DNA of 64,000 nt from JABWAN01 sp041918175 (GTDB lineage Bacteria > Zhuqueibacterota > Zhuqueibacteria > Zhuqueibacterales > Zhuqueibacteraceae), in NCBI GenBank assembly GCA_041918175.1, contig JAYRWE010000048.1, forward strand, positions 10,044-74,043, read 5' to 3'. A program made the position numbers and the translations under genes. Of this stretch, positions 26,489 to 34,181 are shown in pieces; the stretch's first letter is position 1; each line of letters starts with the position of its first letter. The notes beneath the pieces were generated by a model, which saw only the letters and a list, made by a program, of their open reading frames with translations, was not told where the DNA came from and searched no databases.

Positions 26489-28150
26489 TCAAGCGGCAAT
26501 GTGTACGGGAGTGCCATCGAACTTGTTGAATCGGAACACGGTTGCGCCGGAGGTATACTCTGCGTAGCTCCGAGCGTATACTTTGAGCAAATCGATAGCA
26601 ACTTGTTCGCCTAGCTGAAGCGAATAGGTGCCGTCCGAACGCCAGTGTACGCCAGCGATATTGCGCCCCAGTGCGATATTGGATGCGAGTTTATTTAATT
26701 CACCTTCAATCGTTAAGGGTTGACTGTATGGCACAAAACGCTCATTGCCAGCACTATCGACTAGAACCTCGACGGGGCTTGGAAAAATTTCATCGCCCTT
26801 GAAGAGTGCTTTAAGAATCGTTACGCAGGCCCCGGCAACAGTAGCATGGCCAGCACCATATGCTGGGTGCATAGGTGATCCCTCTGGAAACGCCATGGGC
26901 AACAGTGCGGAACCATAGCGAGCCAACGTCGTCGTAACTGCGTTCGAACCTAATAACGTTGCAGGTAAATTGAATAGGCCGGGGTTGCGGCGTTCATAGT
27001 CGATCCGACCAGCATAAACTTCAGGTCTCAAGCGGAGATGCACGAACCACTTTTGAAACCAAACTGCTTTGAGCGCGAGCGCTGCAACTTCACACATCAT
27101 GCCAATATTTCCGGGATCGCCTAAGGTACCAAATCCCTGTTGCAAGTTAGCACTTTCATAGCGGTTACTGGTTGAGCGAAGTGAGCCAATTCCGCCTCCA
27201 AACGATGAAGGGGTGCCAGCGCCTTGCAACAATTGCAAACAGGCGTTGAAGTATCCCTGAAACAACACATCAATATGCACCCATTGTGAAAGATCACGCC
27301 CATTACGCAGATAATGCAAGTCCCCATCAAAATGACTAGGAATGAAATCTCGCGGCGCACCATTTTGCACGGCTACCCACTCCGGCCATTGTGTTATGAA
27401 ATCCTGACCAGCACGCAAGGTTCGATTACGTTGTTCAAAACCTTGTGCACCAAAAGGAACGGGGTGCAGCAAAAATTGCGAAATGTAGGGACCGACACGA
27501 TCGCCCGCAGTTAGCCCGCGGAAGAGCAAGCTTGGGGTGACAGTATCCGTCATATCTGCCGGTGCCAACTCTGCACTCGGAAGGCCATTGACCGCACGTT
27601 CTGTACGCGCTGCGTTGCGAAAACTCGTCAACTCCACCGCGGCTTGGATTGCAAGGGCATTGGTTTCATATTGACTAAAGGGTACGTCACGGAGCAGTGC
27701 CATCCAGTAGTTTTCAACAATTTCAAAACTTAATTCTTCACTGCCAAAACTTGGCGCAGGAGGCATCGCGTATTGTTGCGGATCGCCAGCCACCACAGAA
27801 AAGGCACGCCCACCTACCGGATTGACCCATTTTCGTGTCGCTAAACCAGCACCAACATGCGGCGTAAGCCCTTCAATCGCAGAAAAAATACTATTCTGCG
27901 GCTGAGCGAGCGCCGCGGCAAATGCTGCAAATGCGGAAGCGTCGACGCGGCCTGAAACCGAATCATGTCTCAAACCTTTGGTAAAAGTGCCACGTTTATC
28001 CGCATGCGTCGCCATATCGCCGTTGTCCGGTTGGGGTGGACGAAAATTGGGGATGATCTGCTGCGAAACTGCAATGCGCTGTGGTTCTGCGCTCTCTCCT
28101 GCTGTCGCTACAGGATCAAAACGATTTGTGTCTACAGTTATGACTGCCAT
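26489..28150 (-). CDS. vanadium-dependent haloperoxidase, bromoperoxidase-like
   Basis: 553 residues from MAVITVDTNR (GGAG six bases upstream; an ATG at 28162 has no such site). The vanadate site of the PAP2/haloperoxidase superfamily is visible: K367 and R375 (spacing of eight as in algal bromoperoxidases), H428 in PMHPAYGAGH, G434, H435 (proposed vanadate/axial-side residues), R496 and H502 in GRNIAGVHWRSDG. The position that is Ser in Ascophyllum bromoperoxidase is Ala433 here. No signal peptide. The enzyme should oxidise halides with hydrogen peroxide. It is flanked by two paralogous small proteins in the same direction. Its DNA looks less GC-rich than the neighbours, which may point to transfer. 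Confidence 0.85.
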   Translation of the reverse strand: MAVITVDTNRFDPVATAGESAEPQRIAVSQQIIPNFRPPQPDNGDMATHADKRGTFTKGLRHDSVSGRVDASAFAAFAAALAQPQNSIFSAIEGLTPHVGAGLATRKWVNPVGGRAFSVVAGDPQQYAMPPAPSFGSEELSFEIVENYWMALLRDVPFSQYETNALAIQAAVELTSFRNAARTERAVNGLPSAELAPADMTDTVTPSLLFRGLTAGDRVGPYISQFLLHPVPFGAQGFEQRNRTLRAGQDFITQWPEWVAVQNGAPRDFIPSHFDGDLHYLRNGRDLSQWVHIDVLFQGYFNACLQLLQGAGTPSSFGGGIGSLRSTSNRYESANLQQGFGTLGDPGNIGMMCEVAALALKAVWFQKWFVHLRLRPEVYAGRIDYERRNPGLFNLPATLLGSNAVTTTLARYGSALLPMAFPEGSPMHPAYGAGHATVAGACVTILKALFKGDEIFPSPVEVLVDSAGNERFVPYSQPLTIEGELNKLASNIALGRNIAGVHWRSDGTYSLQLGEQVAIDLLKVYARSYAEYTSGATVFRFNKFDGTPVHIAA

Positions 28151-28354
28151 TGGATACTCCATCTTATATACACGATTAAAAACAAGAATTGCGGCCAAAA
28201 GCTTGGCTTTGATAAAAACTAAATCGGTATAACGAAACCAATCTTCATCCTCGTGCTTGTCCACACGCTCGTTAAAAATCCTTTTCTGTGCGCCACTCCA
28301 CTTGCTTCGGCGCGAAGGCGAGCATGGACAAGCACGCATGCTTTCGCTGAAACT

Positions 28355-28819
28355 TCAAGGCTGCAACGGAAAGCTGATCGGGCCGCCATTGAAAAATTGC
28401 AGCATCTCACCTTCGCCGAAACCCGCGATCGGGCCGGGAACATTGCTCGGACCGACCATCGTAATCGTGGCGACGAGTTTGTACACGCCCGGACGAACGA
28501 TGCCCGCGGGGATATGCAAAATGCGCTCGTAGTTACTCGGCGCGGAAACAAAATTGACTTCGGCAGTCGAATACGCCGGAGGCAAATTCGTTTCGCCGAC
28601 GCCGATCTCTTCCAACAACACGCGCAGTTGGAACTTGCCGGCCAACACGTAATTGAGCGCGCCTTGCGTCGCCCAACGAAAACGCACGTCCCATGCTTGA
28701 TCGGTGCGGATGATTTGCGTCGGGGCGCCGCCGGGCAGCGTGTGTTCCAGCGCTTCGCAAGTGCCGCTCAAACCAAACAGCGGCAACAACTCTTCAAACT
28801 TCATAGGCAAAGCTGCCAT
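28355..28819 (-). CDS. 154-residue protein of an undescribed family, paralogue B at haloperoxidase locus
   Basis: Starts MAALPMKFEELLPLFGLSGT with the same AACAAGGAGGTTTTACC leader as paralogue A at 26273. The two proteins are similar along their whole length, and the last 40 residues (from VRPGVYKLVA to MLQF and the GGPIS end) are nearly identical. It lacks secretion or membrane signals. It is the first small gene after the SARP regulator and precedes the haloperoxidase. The shared C-terminal motif of the coiled-coil protein 24499-25605 makes this domain occur three times in the locus. Function unknown. Confidence 0.72.
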   Translation of the reverse strand: MAALPMKFEELLPLFGLSGTCEALEHTLPGGAPTQIIRTDQAWDVRFRWATQGALNYVLAGKFQLRVLLEEIGVGETNLPPAYSTAEVNFVSAPSNYERILHIPAGIVRPGVYKLVATITMVGPSNVPGPIAGFGEGEMLQFFNGGPISFPLQP

Positions 28820-28897
28820 GGTAAAACCTCCTTGTTAAAAACTTCCTACAGCCACATCATGAATTAGATTGTATCTGCAACAACGTTGTGATTGTCG

Positions 28898-29122
28898 TGT
28901 GCTCACTTCGTTGTGTGCTTCCAATATAACACTCACATTTATTGGCGAATTAAAGCGCACTTAATTTTTGCTAAATCTTTTTCTCACTCTCGTAGTCGCG
29001 TTGCTTTTTGATAAAGCTTCAACTTCGCTCGCGGCTGTGCTTCACTTCGTTGTCTGAGCCTAATATAACATTCGCATTTATTGCAGAATTAAATCGCGCT
29101 TAATTTGCGCTAAACTTCTTTC
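28898..29122. repeat. imperfect direct repeat upstream of haloperoxidase locus
   Basis: Two AT-rich units of about 85 bases (28898-28985 and 29035-29122) share CACTTCGTTGT, AATATAACA.TC.CATTTATT, GAATTAAA.CGC and TTAATTT..GCTAAA. The second unit overlaps the last codons of the SARP-type gene. They lie in the 290-base leader of the small-protein/haloperoxidase genes and could be binding sites for a regulator (inference). Confidence 0.6.
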
Positions 29123-30564
29123 TTCTTGCCGCTGTTGCCGTTTTTGATTTTTTCAAACAGCTCCAACGTCGCACGCGTAGGCTTCACTTCCAACTCCGTG
29201 AGCAAAATCTCTTCGCACTTTTTGAATTGTTTGAGCGCTTTGTCGCGCTTGCCGAGGCGATAATAACACAACATCAAGCGGCGATGAATGTCCTCGCGGC
29301 AGTTGTCGCGCGCCAGAATATTTTCGCACAAACCCACGGCGCGGTCCGGCTTGCCGTTGAGGCTATACACTTTGCTGATGCGGTCCAACATTACCAAATA
29401 AATCTCTTTATAATGCTCGCGCTGCGAAGATGCCCAGCCGTCATAGGCTTCCTCTTCCATGAAATCGCCATGATAGAGATTTGCCGCGGCTTCAAACTCC
29501 GGCACTGCAGCTTCGCGCCCATGATCACGCTCCCGGCATTGCGCCCGCTGCCAATGCTGCTTGAATGCTTCCACATCGAGCGACACTTCGAGCGCCGGAT
29601 TCAGAAAGTAGCACTCGTCTTTGAACATGATGAAGTCAAACGCAGGACAAGTTTCCTGCAACGCGCGCCGTACTTGATGCAAAGCAACATTCAACGAGTT
29701 CCGTGCCGCTTCCGGCTCTGCCGCGGGCCAAAAGGTCTCCATCAGCACTTCGCGGCTAATGCGCCGCTTGTGATTTATTGCCAAATACGCAAACAACAAT
29801 TTGGCTTTGCGCCCCTGCCAATGCGTTGCAGAGAGGTCATTCACTACCACGCGAAACTCGCCCAAGAAACTCACTTGCAAACGCGGCGCAACGCACTCCA
29901 GCGCGTGAAGCGCAGGGATATTTTGTTCTGCCGCGCTTTTAGGTGTTGAAAAAAGCAGCTTCAAGCGCGTGGACACTTCATGCAGTGCATTGGTGTGCTG
30001 TGGAGCAAAGAGCGGCAGCATGCGCTGCACACATTGCGTAACCTCCGCTGCGCAGAGCGGCTTTTGCAACACATCGTTGCAGCCCGCGCGCAACGCGGCC
30101 AGCATCAACTCGCCGTCAAGGTTCGTCACCATGAACACCAACGGGAGGTTGGGCCATCGCGTTTTCAACACGGCGGATAATTCCAGACCTTGTGCATCGG
30201 GCAACTGTTCCGAGAAAAGGGCGAGCGCTGGGGCTTGCTGTTCCAACGCAGCCAGAGCCTCTGCGCCTGTAAGGGCGGGAACGACTTCATAGGTTTGATC
30301 TAAAACCTGGCGAATCGTGGCAAACGTTTCTTGGTCCTGATCAACAACTAAAATCTTCCTACGTGATAATTGCGCCAACGAACTCTTCCTTTCTCTGCGC
30401 TTTCGTTTTTTTTCTGTACTCAAAGATGCGAAGACGCCGTTACTTCTCTCGTATTCTTTTGAAATAAAATTGCGGATGTCATTCTGGTGGGCGTTTTGTT
30501 CTCCCCCCAAAGAGCCTCCACGGCTATTCCCTAAAATGAAACTGCCACGATATGATGTGCTCAT
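29110..30564 (-). CDS. SARP-type transcriptional regulator with degenerate receiver domain
   Basis: 484 residues from the ATG at 30564. A TTG at SSLAQLSRRK (about residue 63) with AGGAAGAG before it is a credible alternative start, and the first 60 residues look unstructured. Receiver-like domain 69-185: the phospho-acceptor position in ALALFSEQLPD is Ser118 instead of Asp, while VLQKPL (Lys) and the T in FMVTN remain. An OmpR/SARP winged helix follows (LQVSFLGEFRVVVNDLSATHWQGRKAKLLFAYLAINHKRRISREVLMETFWPAAEPEAARNSLNVALHQVRRAL), then a bacterial transcriptional activation domain with TPR-like helices. Reads toward the haloperoxidase genes and probably controls them. Confidence 0.82.
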   Translation of the reverse strand: MSTSYRGSFILGNSRGGSLGGEQNAHQNDIRNFISKEYERSNGVFASLSTEKKRKRRERKSSLAQLSRRKILVVDQDQETFATIRQVLDQTYEVVPALTGAEALAALEQQAPALALFSEQLPDAQGLELSAVLKTRWPNLPLVFMVTNLDGELMLAALRAGCNDVLQKPLCAAEVTQCVQRMLPLFAPQHTNALHEVSTRLKLLFSTPKSAAEQNIPALHALECVAPRLQVSFLGEFRVVVNDLSATHWQGRKAKLLFAYLAINHKRRISREVLMETFWPAAEPEAARNSLNVALHQVRRALQETCPAFDFIMFKDECYFLNPALEVSLDVEAFKQHWQRAQCRERDHGREAAVPEFEAAANLYHGDFMEEEAYDGWASSQREHYKEIYLVMLDRISKVYSLNGKPDRAVGLCENILARDNCREDIHRRLMLCYYRLGKRDKALKQFKKCEEILLTELEVKPTRATLELFEKIKNGNSGKKKEV

Positions 30565-30575
30565 ATCGTGGCAGT
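30541..30575. promoter_or_regulatory. 15-base perfect inverted repeat over the SARP start
   Basis: ACTGCCACGATATGA at 30541-30555 and its exact complement at 30561-30575, with a five-base spacer. The annotated ATG of the SARP-type gene lies in the right arm. It could be an operator (autoregulation) or an mRNA hairpin that hides the start; it also favours a start further inside the gene. Confidence 0.6.
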
Positions 30576-30848
30576 GTAAGAGATGCAGCCTGGTGCCTTT
30601 GAAGGTTCTGCAGCACCGCATCTATTTTGTTCGTGGTAGGTAGAACCGGAATTTTGCAGTGAAGTCCATCGAATCCGCGACGGGCATAGGTCTGATCGCG
30701 AGGCCAATTCCCCTTTCTGCTGTCGCGTGGCCGGGCGCGACTTCACACGTAATTGGGGCAATTACTGCGGGCTTGGTGCAAAGCCCCCGCTTGCTTTCAG
30801 CCACTGCGCACGCTATCTTGCAACAACAACAACCCTTCGAGGAGGAGC

Positions 30849-31226
30849 ATGAAATATCTAGAGCGTGTTCGCCGATTGTGCGCGGCCTTGCCGGGAAACG
30901 AAGAAAAACTTTCACACGGCGAGCCGACTTTCTTCGTCGGCAAAAAAGTGTTTTGTATGTTTGCCAACAATCATCACAACGATGGACGCATTGCGGTATG
31001 GTTGCCCGCGCCCGCCGGCGTACAGGAAATGCTGCTTGCGAATGCGCCGGAGAAATATTTCAAGCCGCCCTATGTCGGCGTGCGCGGCTGGATCGGCGTC
31101 GAACTACGAAAAGTGCGCACGCAAGAATTGGCGTTTCATATCACCGAAGCGTGGCGCTTGATTGCTCCGCGAAAACAACAAATGAGCGTCGCAGCATCGC
31201 GGAGCAAGTCAAAGAAGGCCAGTTAA
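30849..31226 (+). CDS. MmcQ/YjbR family protein
   Basis: 125 residues from an ATG preceded by GGAGGAGC. The family pattern is present: LCAALPGNEEKLSHGEPTFFVGKKVFCMF, ADGRIAVWLPAPAG-like segment (DGRIAVWLPAPAGVQEML), then PPYVGVRGWIGVELRKV and a C-terminal helix with ITEAWRLIAPRK. The CyaY-like fold is often annotated as DNA-binding, but its role is not established. It stands alone between the SARP gene (divergent) and the aminotransferase (convergent). Confidence 0.85.
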   Translation: MKYLERVRRLCAALPGNEEKLSHGEPTFFVGKKVFCMFANNHHNDGRIAVWLPAPAGVQEMLLANAPEKYFKPPYVGVRGWIGVELRKVRTQELAFHITEAWRLIAPRKQQMSVAASRSKSKKAS

Positions 31227-31262
31227 AAATCGAGCCGCTTCAGCGACTTGGCTCCCTCCCCT

Positions 31263-32519
31263 TTATCCCAACCTCTGCGGCAATTCGCGCAGGGCGGTTT
31301 CAAACCTCTGCAAGAAATCATCGACCACTTTTTCGTCAATGATCAAAGGCGGCTCCAAGCGAATGATTTCAGGGGTTGAAAGAATCGAAGCCACGAGCAC
31401 GCCTTGTTCCAGTAACAATTCATACAACAGATCGCCGACCTTTCCGTTTACGAATTCCATTCCCACGAACAGCCCAAGCCCGCGCACGTCTTGTAAAAAC
31501 TCGCCATGCTTGCTCTGCATTTTTTTCAAACCTTCAATCAAATATGCGCCGACCCGTGCCGCGCGTGCGGGAAGCTGCTCTTCTTCGATCACCGCGAGCG
31601 CGGCAAGCCCGACGCTACATGCGAGCGGATTGCCGCCAAACGTGCTCGTATGAATCGTGGGCCAATCATTCAACGGCGCCCAAACTTTTTCCGTGCCGAT
31701 GAAAGCACCGAGCGGCAACACGCCGCCGCCCAGCGCTTTGGCGCTGCACATAATATCGGGCACAACTTGCTCATGCTCGCAGCCCCACATCTTGCCCGTG
31801 CGTCCCAGCCCGCATTGAATCTCATCAAGAATCAGCAACACATTTTTGCGATCACAAAGCTCGCGCACTTGTTTGAGATAGCCTTGGGGCGGAATGCGAA
31901 TGCCGCCCTCGCCTTGAAAGGGTTCAAGCAACACGGCCGCGGTTTTGTCCGTGATCGCCGCTTCAATCGCCGCAGCATTGCCAAAAGGCACATGCTGAAA
32001 GCCCGGCACCAGCGGCGCAAACGGATCGCGAAATTTTTTGCGATACGTTGCGCTTAACGCACCGAGCGTCTTGCCGTGATAGCAATTCTCCGCGCAGACG
32101 AAATCCGTCTTCTTTGTATAAAGCCGCGCGAGTTTGATTGCGCCTTCGACCGCCTCCGTGCCGCTATTACAAAAGAACGAATATTTCAAATCGCCCGGCG
32201 TAATTTGCGCGAGCTTCTTCGCAAGCCAGCCTCCTTGCGGGTGCAACAGCTCTTTGGAGCCGAGCGGCATGCGGCCAAGCTGATCAATCACGGCTTGCAC
32301 GATCTTCGGATGCCGATGCCCCGCGGCAAAAATTCCATAGCCGCCGAGAAAGTCGAGATACTCGCGGCCTTTCGTGTCGGTTATGGTATAACCCTGCGCG
32401 CTCCATTCCATCGCATGATATTTCGCCGACACGGTGCGCGTGCCATACACGCGATTGAGATGCTGCGTCCAATTGTCAAGCAGGCCGTCGATCGCGGCGT
32501 CGGAAGAGAAGTTGTTCAT
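31263..32519 (-). CDS. class III PLP-dependent aminotransferase (putrescine/acetylornithine type)
   Basis: 418 residues from MNNFSSD with GAGGAAA upstream. Fold-type I features: CNSGTEAVEGAIKLAR (phosphate-binding), YHGKTLGALSATY, LLEPFQGEGGIRIPPQGYL, LILDEIQCGLGRTG (D232), and PLP lysine K261 in SAKALGGGVLPLGAF. THTSTFGGNPLAC-like HTSTFGGNPLACSVG follows. The N-terminal extension and YLDFLGGYGIFAAGHRHP are like putrescine aminotransferases, which convert putrescine plus 2-oxoglutarate to 4-aminobutanal and glutamate; acetylornithine or related substrates cannot be excluded. Confidence 0.87.
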   Translation of the reverse strand: MNNFSSDAAIDGLLDNWTQHLNRVYGTRTVSAKYHAMEWSAQGYTITDTKGREYLDFLGGYGIFAAGHRHPKIVQAVIDQLGRMPLGSKELLHPQGGWLAKKLAQITPGDLKYSFFCNSGTEAVEGAIKLARLYTKKTDFVCAENCYHGKTLGALSATYRKKFRDPFAPLVPGFQHVPFGNAAAIEAAITDKTAAVLLEPFQGEGGIRIPPQGYLKQVRELCDRKNVLLILDEIQCGLGRTGKMWGCEHEQVVPDIMCSAKALGGGVLPLGAFIGTEKVWAPLNDWPTIHTSTFGGNPLACSVGLAALAVIEEEQLPARAARVGAYLIEGLKKMQSKHGEFLQDVRGLGLFVGMEFVNGKVGDLLYELLLEQGVLVASILSTPEIIRLEPPLIIDEKVVDDFLQRFETALRELPQRLG

Positions 32520-32641
32520 GGTTTCCTCGCATAATTTTTCTTTGATCGGCTCGTTGCGGCAGACTGCGCCTACGCCGTCGTTATCCAGAAAGCATCCCTG
32601 AAACGGCGCTCTCATCTTCATTTTGTCGATTCAAAAATCCA

Positions 32642-32750
32642 CTAGTACACTGTTACCTTAATTCTTATAGGGTTTTCAGCCAATGAAATCGCGGCTGCAA
32701 AGGTGCATCAAAAAAAGATACGTAAAAAAATTAAGGTAACAGTGTACTAG
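32642..32750. mobile_element. 109-base MITE-like element with perfect 22-base terminal inverted repeats
   Basis: The left end (32642-32663) begins CTAGTACACTGTTACC and the right end (32729-32750) is its exact complement over 22 bases. The 65-base interior has no coding potential. No flanking duplication longer than a few bases is visible. The structure suits a non-autonomous element moved by an absent transposase; a transcribed hairpin with terminator function is an alternative. Confidence 0.72.
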
Positions 32751-32772
32751 CCGGAAGGAACGGCATGCGTCT

Positions 32773-33927
32773 TCACCGCTCCGGCAATAACTCATTTCCC
32801 TCCCACACCAAGCCTTCATGATTGATGCGCCACACTGCTTTGCCATCAACGCTCGGCAATTGCGCTTCAAACATATTCCACGTGGTCTTCAGCTCCGGCG
32901 GCCAGCGATACCCAACCACACGCGCCTCGGGCAATCCAAGCATGAAAACATTTTCCGCAAACTTTCCGTGTTGATTAAAAAACGAGCGCTGCTTGTAATA
33001 GAGCTGCCGTAGCGCCCATTTCGCTTGCTCATGCGCCGCCACGCGCGCCGAATCACTTCCACTGCCCACCTCCTGCTCTGTAAACTGTACGAACCCCCAC
33101 ATCTCGGGATAGTGCATGTTGATCAAGCCTTGCGGCGACCACACCCAATTGTCCTCCGGCAACGGCTTGCCCGTTTGCGCGTTCTTCACTTTCACATACG
33201 CCCCCTCGATCACCTCGGTTTGCCATTCCACCCGCGAGAAGTTGACGCGCCATTGCTGCCCCTCTTGCGGCGGTGCGCCGGCGGGTGAGCACTCTCGCAA
33301 CACCTCCCACGGTATCGCAATCTCCACGCTCCAGCCGTGATCAATATCGCTCGCGTGATTGCGCGTGCCCTCAATGTGCGTGCGCGTTTGCAAGCCTGGA
33401 ATATCCCACGCATGCAAAGCCGGGCCGCCATCGCGATAGGGCTTCACCAAAAACAAATCCCACTCCGTCGCAAATGCATTCACTTCCAACTCATAATAAC
33501 GATGCGTGTCGCCGTCCGGATCAATGAAGACTTCGAAATCGTTGTCGTAAAAAATGATCGCATCGCGCTTCGTTAAAGTCGCCCACACCTGCGGCTCTTC
33601 GAGTTCTGCGGCCACATAAAAATTCTTTTCATCCCACAACATCTTCGCGCGCGTGCGATAGCGCGGTTTGGGTTTCAGCTCGCCTTCGATGTCTACGAAA
33701 TCCTCCGTCCACGCCGCGCGCTGCCATGCTGCATCATCAAGTTTGCCGTCGAGCACAAGCGGCGCGGCAACGCGATAGCACATATAACTTTTCGGCGCAA
33801 ACGCAAGCCGAGGTTCCGGAAAAATTTGTACGCTCGCTGCCCGGTCTTGCGCCGTGCGCTCAGGCGTAACTTGATCGCATGCCGGCATCGCAATCGCCAG
33901 CAAGCACCAACCAAAATACTTTTTCAA
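32773..33927 (-). CDS. carbohydrate-binding (CBM9-like) lipoprotein
   Basis: 384 residues if translation begins at the TTG 33925-33927, which has GGAGAG seven bases upstream and gives a perfect lipoprotein signal (KKYFGWCLLAIAMPAC); frames extending upstream to 34092 lack such logic. The mature part matches the family-9-like beta-sandwich: PLVLDGKLDDAAWQRAAWTEDFVDI, KMLWDEKNFYVAAELEEP, IIFYDNDFEVFIDPDGDTHRYYELEVNA, GWSVEIAIPWEVL, WRVNFSRVEWQ and NWVWSPQGLINMHYPEMWGFVQF. Such proteins bind sugars or act in glycan uptake at the cell surface. No glycan enzyme is adjacent. Confidence 0.82.
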   Translation of the reverse strand: MKKYFGWCLLAIAMPACDQVTPERTAQDRAASVQIFPEPRLAFAPKSYMCYRVAAPLVLDGKLDDAAWQRAAWTEDFVDIEGELKPKPRYRTRAKMLWDEKNFYVAAELEEPQVWATLTKRDAIIFYDNDFEVFIDPDGDTHRYYELEVNAFATEWDLFLVKPYRDGGPALHAWDIPGLQTRTHIEGTRNHASDIDHGWSVEIAIPWEVLRECSPAGAPPQEGQQWRVNFSRVEWQTEVIEGAYVKVKNAQTGKPLPEDNWVWSPQGLINMHYPEMWGFVQFTEQEVGSGSDSARVAAHEQAKWALRQLYYKQRSFFNQHGKFAENVFMLGLPEARVVGYRWPPELKTTWNMFEAQLPSVDGKAVWRINHEGLVWEGNELLPER

Positions 33928-33954
33928 AACGCACTCTCCGCTCACACGGTTTGA

Positions 33955-34060
33955 TCTTTGTTTTATGTCTTGTCGCTGCGCGTTCTTGCGTGTCATCTCC
34001 GTTTGTTTACCGAGGTGGCCTTTGCAAACAAGCTGACTCAAAGCGCTTCGCGGACTGGGA
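33955..34060. repeat. TTTGTCGCTGCGCG-type repeat (family C)
   Basis: The unit at 33958-34055 (TTGTCGCTGCGCGTTCTTGC, then GTTTACCGAGGTGGCC, then GCGGACT) recurs at about 9868-9953 (inverted), 51843-51945, 54309-54408 and 58192-58270. The remaining bases up to 34181 look unremarkable. Confidence 0.75.
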
Positions 34061-34181
34061 AAAGCCAAAGCCTGGCATCCAAAACGACGCACATAAAGTC
34101 GCGAGCCACTGTTCTTTTGCGCCTAGCCCGGGCGTTGCCGCTAATCTGGGCAGCGCAGTTTCGCGTTGAAGTCCCTCCACC

